This document shows positions 61,560 through 64,000 of a DNA stretch of 64,000 nt, one piece after another. Each line of letters opens with the position of its first letter. Within the stretch, counting starts at the first letter, position 1. Origin of the DNA: Cladocopium goreaui (taxonomy: Eukaryota > Sar > Dinophyceae > Suessiales > Symbiodiniaceae); NCBI GenBank assembly GCA_947184155.2, contig CAMXCT020006576.1, forward strand, positions 256,001 to 320,000. The letters are read 5' to 3'. The translations under genes and the position numbers were made by a program. The notes under the pieces were generated by a model. It was given only the letters and a program-made list of their open reading frames with translations, ran no database searches and was not told the DNA's origin.

Positions 61560-64000
61560 ATGGACACCCCAACACCAATCAAAAACCAAGCAACAACGGA
61601 ACCGGGGGGGTCTCCCCCAGGTTACCCCAACGACACAAGCACACCACATTCACAGCAAGAGGCCGTGGGCCGACCACTTGATACAACGATGATCATGAAT
61701 GGACAGTCCCTGCTTGGGCACTGTCCATGGCTCTCATCGGTTCCGAACAGGCTGTTGGAACGCCTTGTATGGACCACACAACCCACGGGTAGTCTCCAAG
61801 GGAGGGACATACTACTCCTCTACACTGGCAGGAGTGACGGAGGAGCCTTGGATGACATACTCATCCAACAACACCAGGACCTGGCCCCCAGGCTCCTTGC
61901 CGTGGATATCCTGAGGCCACCAGAAAAGGGCCCAAACGACATATTGGATGATGAGTTTTACTCAACTCTCTGCTGCGCCGCCGAGAGGGGCCAGTTGTCA
62001 TTTGTGGGGGGCGGCCCCAACTGCCGGACCTGGAGCATCCTACGATGGTTTCCAAAGCCTGGAGCGCCCAGGCCAGTACGAGGGCGTGATCCCTCCCAGA
62101 CATGGGGCCTTGACTCAAATTCCCTGGAAGAACAGTTGGACAAGGACAGTATCCTTCTGCTCCGGCAAATGGTCATCACTGCCATAGCCTCAAAAGCCAG
62201 GCAAAACAAAGGATTCCACTCGTTCTTGGAACACCCTCGTGATCCAGCTGAGTGTAGTCGGGCACCAACGGCGGCAAAATGTTCATCGGTCTGGGCCACC
62301 AGAGTCTACCAGGAGTGGGCCAAAGAGGTAAATCACTGCCAGATCCACCTGGACCAGTGTAGACTGGGACAAAGGGCACAGAAGAGTACGACCTTCTCAA
62401 CGGACCTTCCAATTCACCATTGGCAAGGCCTCCAGTGCAACCACTCTGAACATTTGAGGCCAATGGAGATGACCTCCCGGGACCTCAGCAGATACCCGCC
62501 AGCACTGATGGCAGGGCTGGCAGCAGCAATCATCCAGAGCATTCCAAACACAGGACATCAACCCACTGGGTGCCAACAGGAAGGGGAGCCTCCAGGTCGG
62601 ACAGACCGCTCCTCATCGGTACCCCTCTCCCAGACGATGACTTTGGATGACGACCCGATCATCGTTCAATCAGGCTTCAAGACTAGACCTCTACGGGATG
62701 GAGGAGGTAAGCCCTCAGCCGGGAGACGACCTCCCCCACTCAGACCTCAGTCCAAGATCAAGCACATTGGAGACTCCATTAGCCACCTGGCCAAAGGATG
62801 TGCACAGGACGTCCAACAGTCCATCAACAGGGGTGAAAGAAAACATCCGTTCCCTAAGGAACTTCTTCAGGAGACACGACGGGCCATTGCCCAAGGGATC
62901 GGGCTGGACTACCAACTTGCTGAGGAGATGGAGCCAGGCCAGCCGTTCTATCTGAACCTCATCTCAGCCTTAGCGGAAGCTGGTGGAGATGCAGACGCAG
63001 CCTACCCCACAAGGGTTGCCAAGGGAGTCCCATTAGGTGTCACCACACCTACCTGGACGTCACCGGGTATATGGCCTACCAAGGAAGAACTCAAAGGAGA
63101 ATCCCCTCTGTGGGAGGACCTCCTAGTACCCATGGGCAGGGACAACTACCCCTCGGCAAAAGATTTCTCCTCTCAGGTTCGACAGACCTTCGTGGAGGAG
63201 GTAGATATGGGTATGGTTGAGGGCCCACTCACACAGGAGGAGGCTGCACTCCGCTGTGGATGCACCCCAGATGAACTCTGCCCAGGGCCCCTGGCGGCAA
63301 TTGACGAAGGAGATAAAATCCGCACAATCTACGACGGAAGCTGGGGCCATGCAAACTCACACATCCAACAAAACACAGTTGAGAAGACCACTGCACCCAC
63401 AGTGATGGACTGTGTTCAAGCCATTCACTGGCTAACCACCACGAAGGAGAAGACATCTGGGACGGTAGCGTCTTGCACCGACCTGGCATGGCAACCTCCA
63501 CACAAACAAACCACCTGGGCGCTTTTGAAAGCAGATGTTTCAAAAGCACACCGCCGCATCAAGGTCCAATCCAACGAATGGCGCTACCAGGTAGCACAAC
63601 TTGATGGCGAATGGTGGATAAACAAGGTGGGTACCTATGGTATGGCCAGCGCCCAACTTTATTGGGGCAGAATGGCGGCACTCCTCCTCAGACTATGCTA
63701 CATGATGTTTCCACACATAGACTGGGGCTTTGTGTTCGTGGACGATTTTTGTTGGCTCCTCAGGACGGACTCCGCCACTGAGGATACGGCAAAACTACTT
63801 CTCTCCTTAGCAGCCATGGGGTGCCCCCTCAGTTGGCACAAGACGGTGCTATCTGAGGTCAACACCTGGTTAGGTTTCCAGGTCAATCCATGCGGACCAG
63901 TGGTCGACTTCCCTCCAGATAAGAGGAAGACACTTGAGGCACTCCTTCAGACCATCGCTGCGGGCAACACCTTCACGGTGAAGGAGATTGAGAGAGCACT
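61560..64000 (+). CDS. retroelement unit 2 Pol: C5-methyltransferase-like domain and reverse transcriptase, partial
   Basis: At least 813 codons open to the window end from the first ATG after the Gag stop (61560); the same frame runs back to the Gag TGA. Residues about 70-260 look like a C5 methyltransferase: LLLYTGRSDGGALDD (motif I-like), LLAVDILRP (motif II-like), GGPNCRTWS (motif IV-like with Cys155 but Asn in place of the preceding Pro), FLEHPRDP (motif VI-like). The RT part has DKIRTIYDGS, motif A LLKADVSKAHRRIKV (Asp659), motif B TYGMASAQLYWGR, motif C FVFVDDF (Asp728, Asp729), LSWHKT and WLGFQVNP. RNase H and any recombinase would lie beyond the edge. The methyltransferase precedes RT here, unlike in retroelement 1. 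Confidence 0.88.
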   Translation, partial: MDTPTPIKNQATTEPGGSPPGYPNDTSTPHSQQEAVGRPLDTTMIMNGQSLLGHCPWLSSVPNRLLERLVWTTQPTGSLQGRDILLLYTGRSDGGALDDILIQQHQDLAPRLLAVDILRPPEKGPNDILDDEFYSTLCCAAERGQLSFVGGGPNCRTWSILRWFPKPGAPRPVRGRDPSQTWGLDSNSLEEQLDKDSILLLRQMVITAIASKARQNKGFHSFLEHPRDPAECSRAPTAAKCSSVWATRVYQEWAKEVNHCQIHLDQCRLGQRAQKSTTFSTDLPIHHWQGLQCNHSEHLRPMEMTSRDLSRYPPALMAGLAAAIIQSIPNTGHQPTGCQQEGEPPGRTDRSSSVPLSQTMTLDDDPIIVQSGFKTRPLRDGGGKPSAGRRPPPLRPQSKIKHIGDSISHLAKGCAQDVQQSINRGERKHPFPKELLQETRRAIAQGIGLDYQLAEEMEPGQPFYLNLISALAEAGGDADAAYPTRVAKGVPLGVTTPTWTSPGIWPTKEELKGESPLWEDLLVPMGRDNYPSAKDFSSQVRQTFVEEVDMGMVEGPLTQEEAALRCGCTPDELCPGPLAAIDEGDKIRTIYDGSWGHANSHIQQNTVEKTTAPTVMDCVQAIHWLTTTKEKTSGTVASCTDLAWQPPHKQTTWALLKADVSKAHRRIKVQSNEWRYQVAQLDGEWWINKVGTYGMASAQLYWGRMAALLLRLCYMMFPHIDWGFVFVDDFCWLLRTDSATEDTAKLLLSLAAMGCPLSWHKTVLSEVNTWLGFQVNPCGPVVDFPPDKRKTLEALLQTIAAGNTFTVKEIERA
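63463..63481 (+). repeat. 19-bp dispersed motif, copy 7
   Basis: CGGTAGCGTCTTGCACCGA inside Pol, identical to copy 6, read as VASCTD. Confidence 0.82.

Overview
The window looks like nuclear DNA of a dinoflagellate. Three independent signs agree. (1) A 16-base match to the dinoflagellate trans-splicing leader occurs twice, just upstream of retroelement ORFs. (2) A host gene is cut into many tiny exons whose introns, judged by protein homology, use GC-AG and GA-AG borders as well as GT-AG. (3) There are tyrosine-recombinase (YR) retroelements, one with an intact-looking C5 cytosine methyltransferase, a combination described in Symbiodinium-type genomes. I cannot name the species.

Layout. From about 0.4 to 50.9 kb the + strand carries one host gene, a homologue of VWA8 (AAA+ ATPase with a C-terminal von Willebrand A domain). 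I see about 25 well supported short exons (24 to about 175 bases) and roughly 10 weaker candidates. The window begins inside the AAA part, in the segment around the FVLANRPGFPF motif, and ends near the SDAN motif of the VWA domain; the last exons were not found. The exons are GC-rich. The introns are AT-rich and packed with short inverted-repeat elements (at least three families, often beside splice sites), microsatellites, minisatellites and a 56-bp satellite array bracketed by inverted repeats.

Inside one VWA8 intron, in the same orientation, lies a YR (DIRS/Ngaro-like) retroelement at about 27.7-35.1 kb with four tightly coupled ORFs: an SR-rich Gag-like protein, a second Gag-like protein (its reading frame is lost and regained), a Pol with reverse transcriptase and RNase H whose RNase H fold is split by a DNMT3-like C5 methyltransferase, and a tyrosine recombinase.

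From 53.6 kb to the right edge is a second retroelement block. A 116-bp exact direct repeat carrying the relict spliced leader starts two units. Unit 1 has a large unknown ORF, an overlapping ORF in the -1 frame, and a second, different tyrosine recombinase. Unit 2 has a CCCH-type Gag, then, after one in-frame TGA, a long Pol (C5-methyltransferase-like domain followed by reverse transcriptase) that runs off the window end. A 19-bp motif recurs seven times through this block, always in the same codon phase as the local ORF, and three copies sit just after stop codons. This motif, the nested methyltransferase and the leader-bearing repeat are the most unusual things here.

No rRNA, tRNA or CRISPR array was recognised. 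Exon edges marked approximate were set by eye from homology and AG/GT/GC/GA borders.
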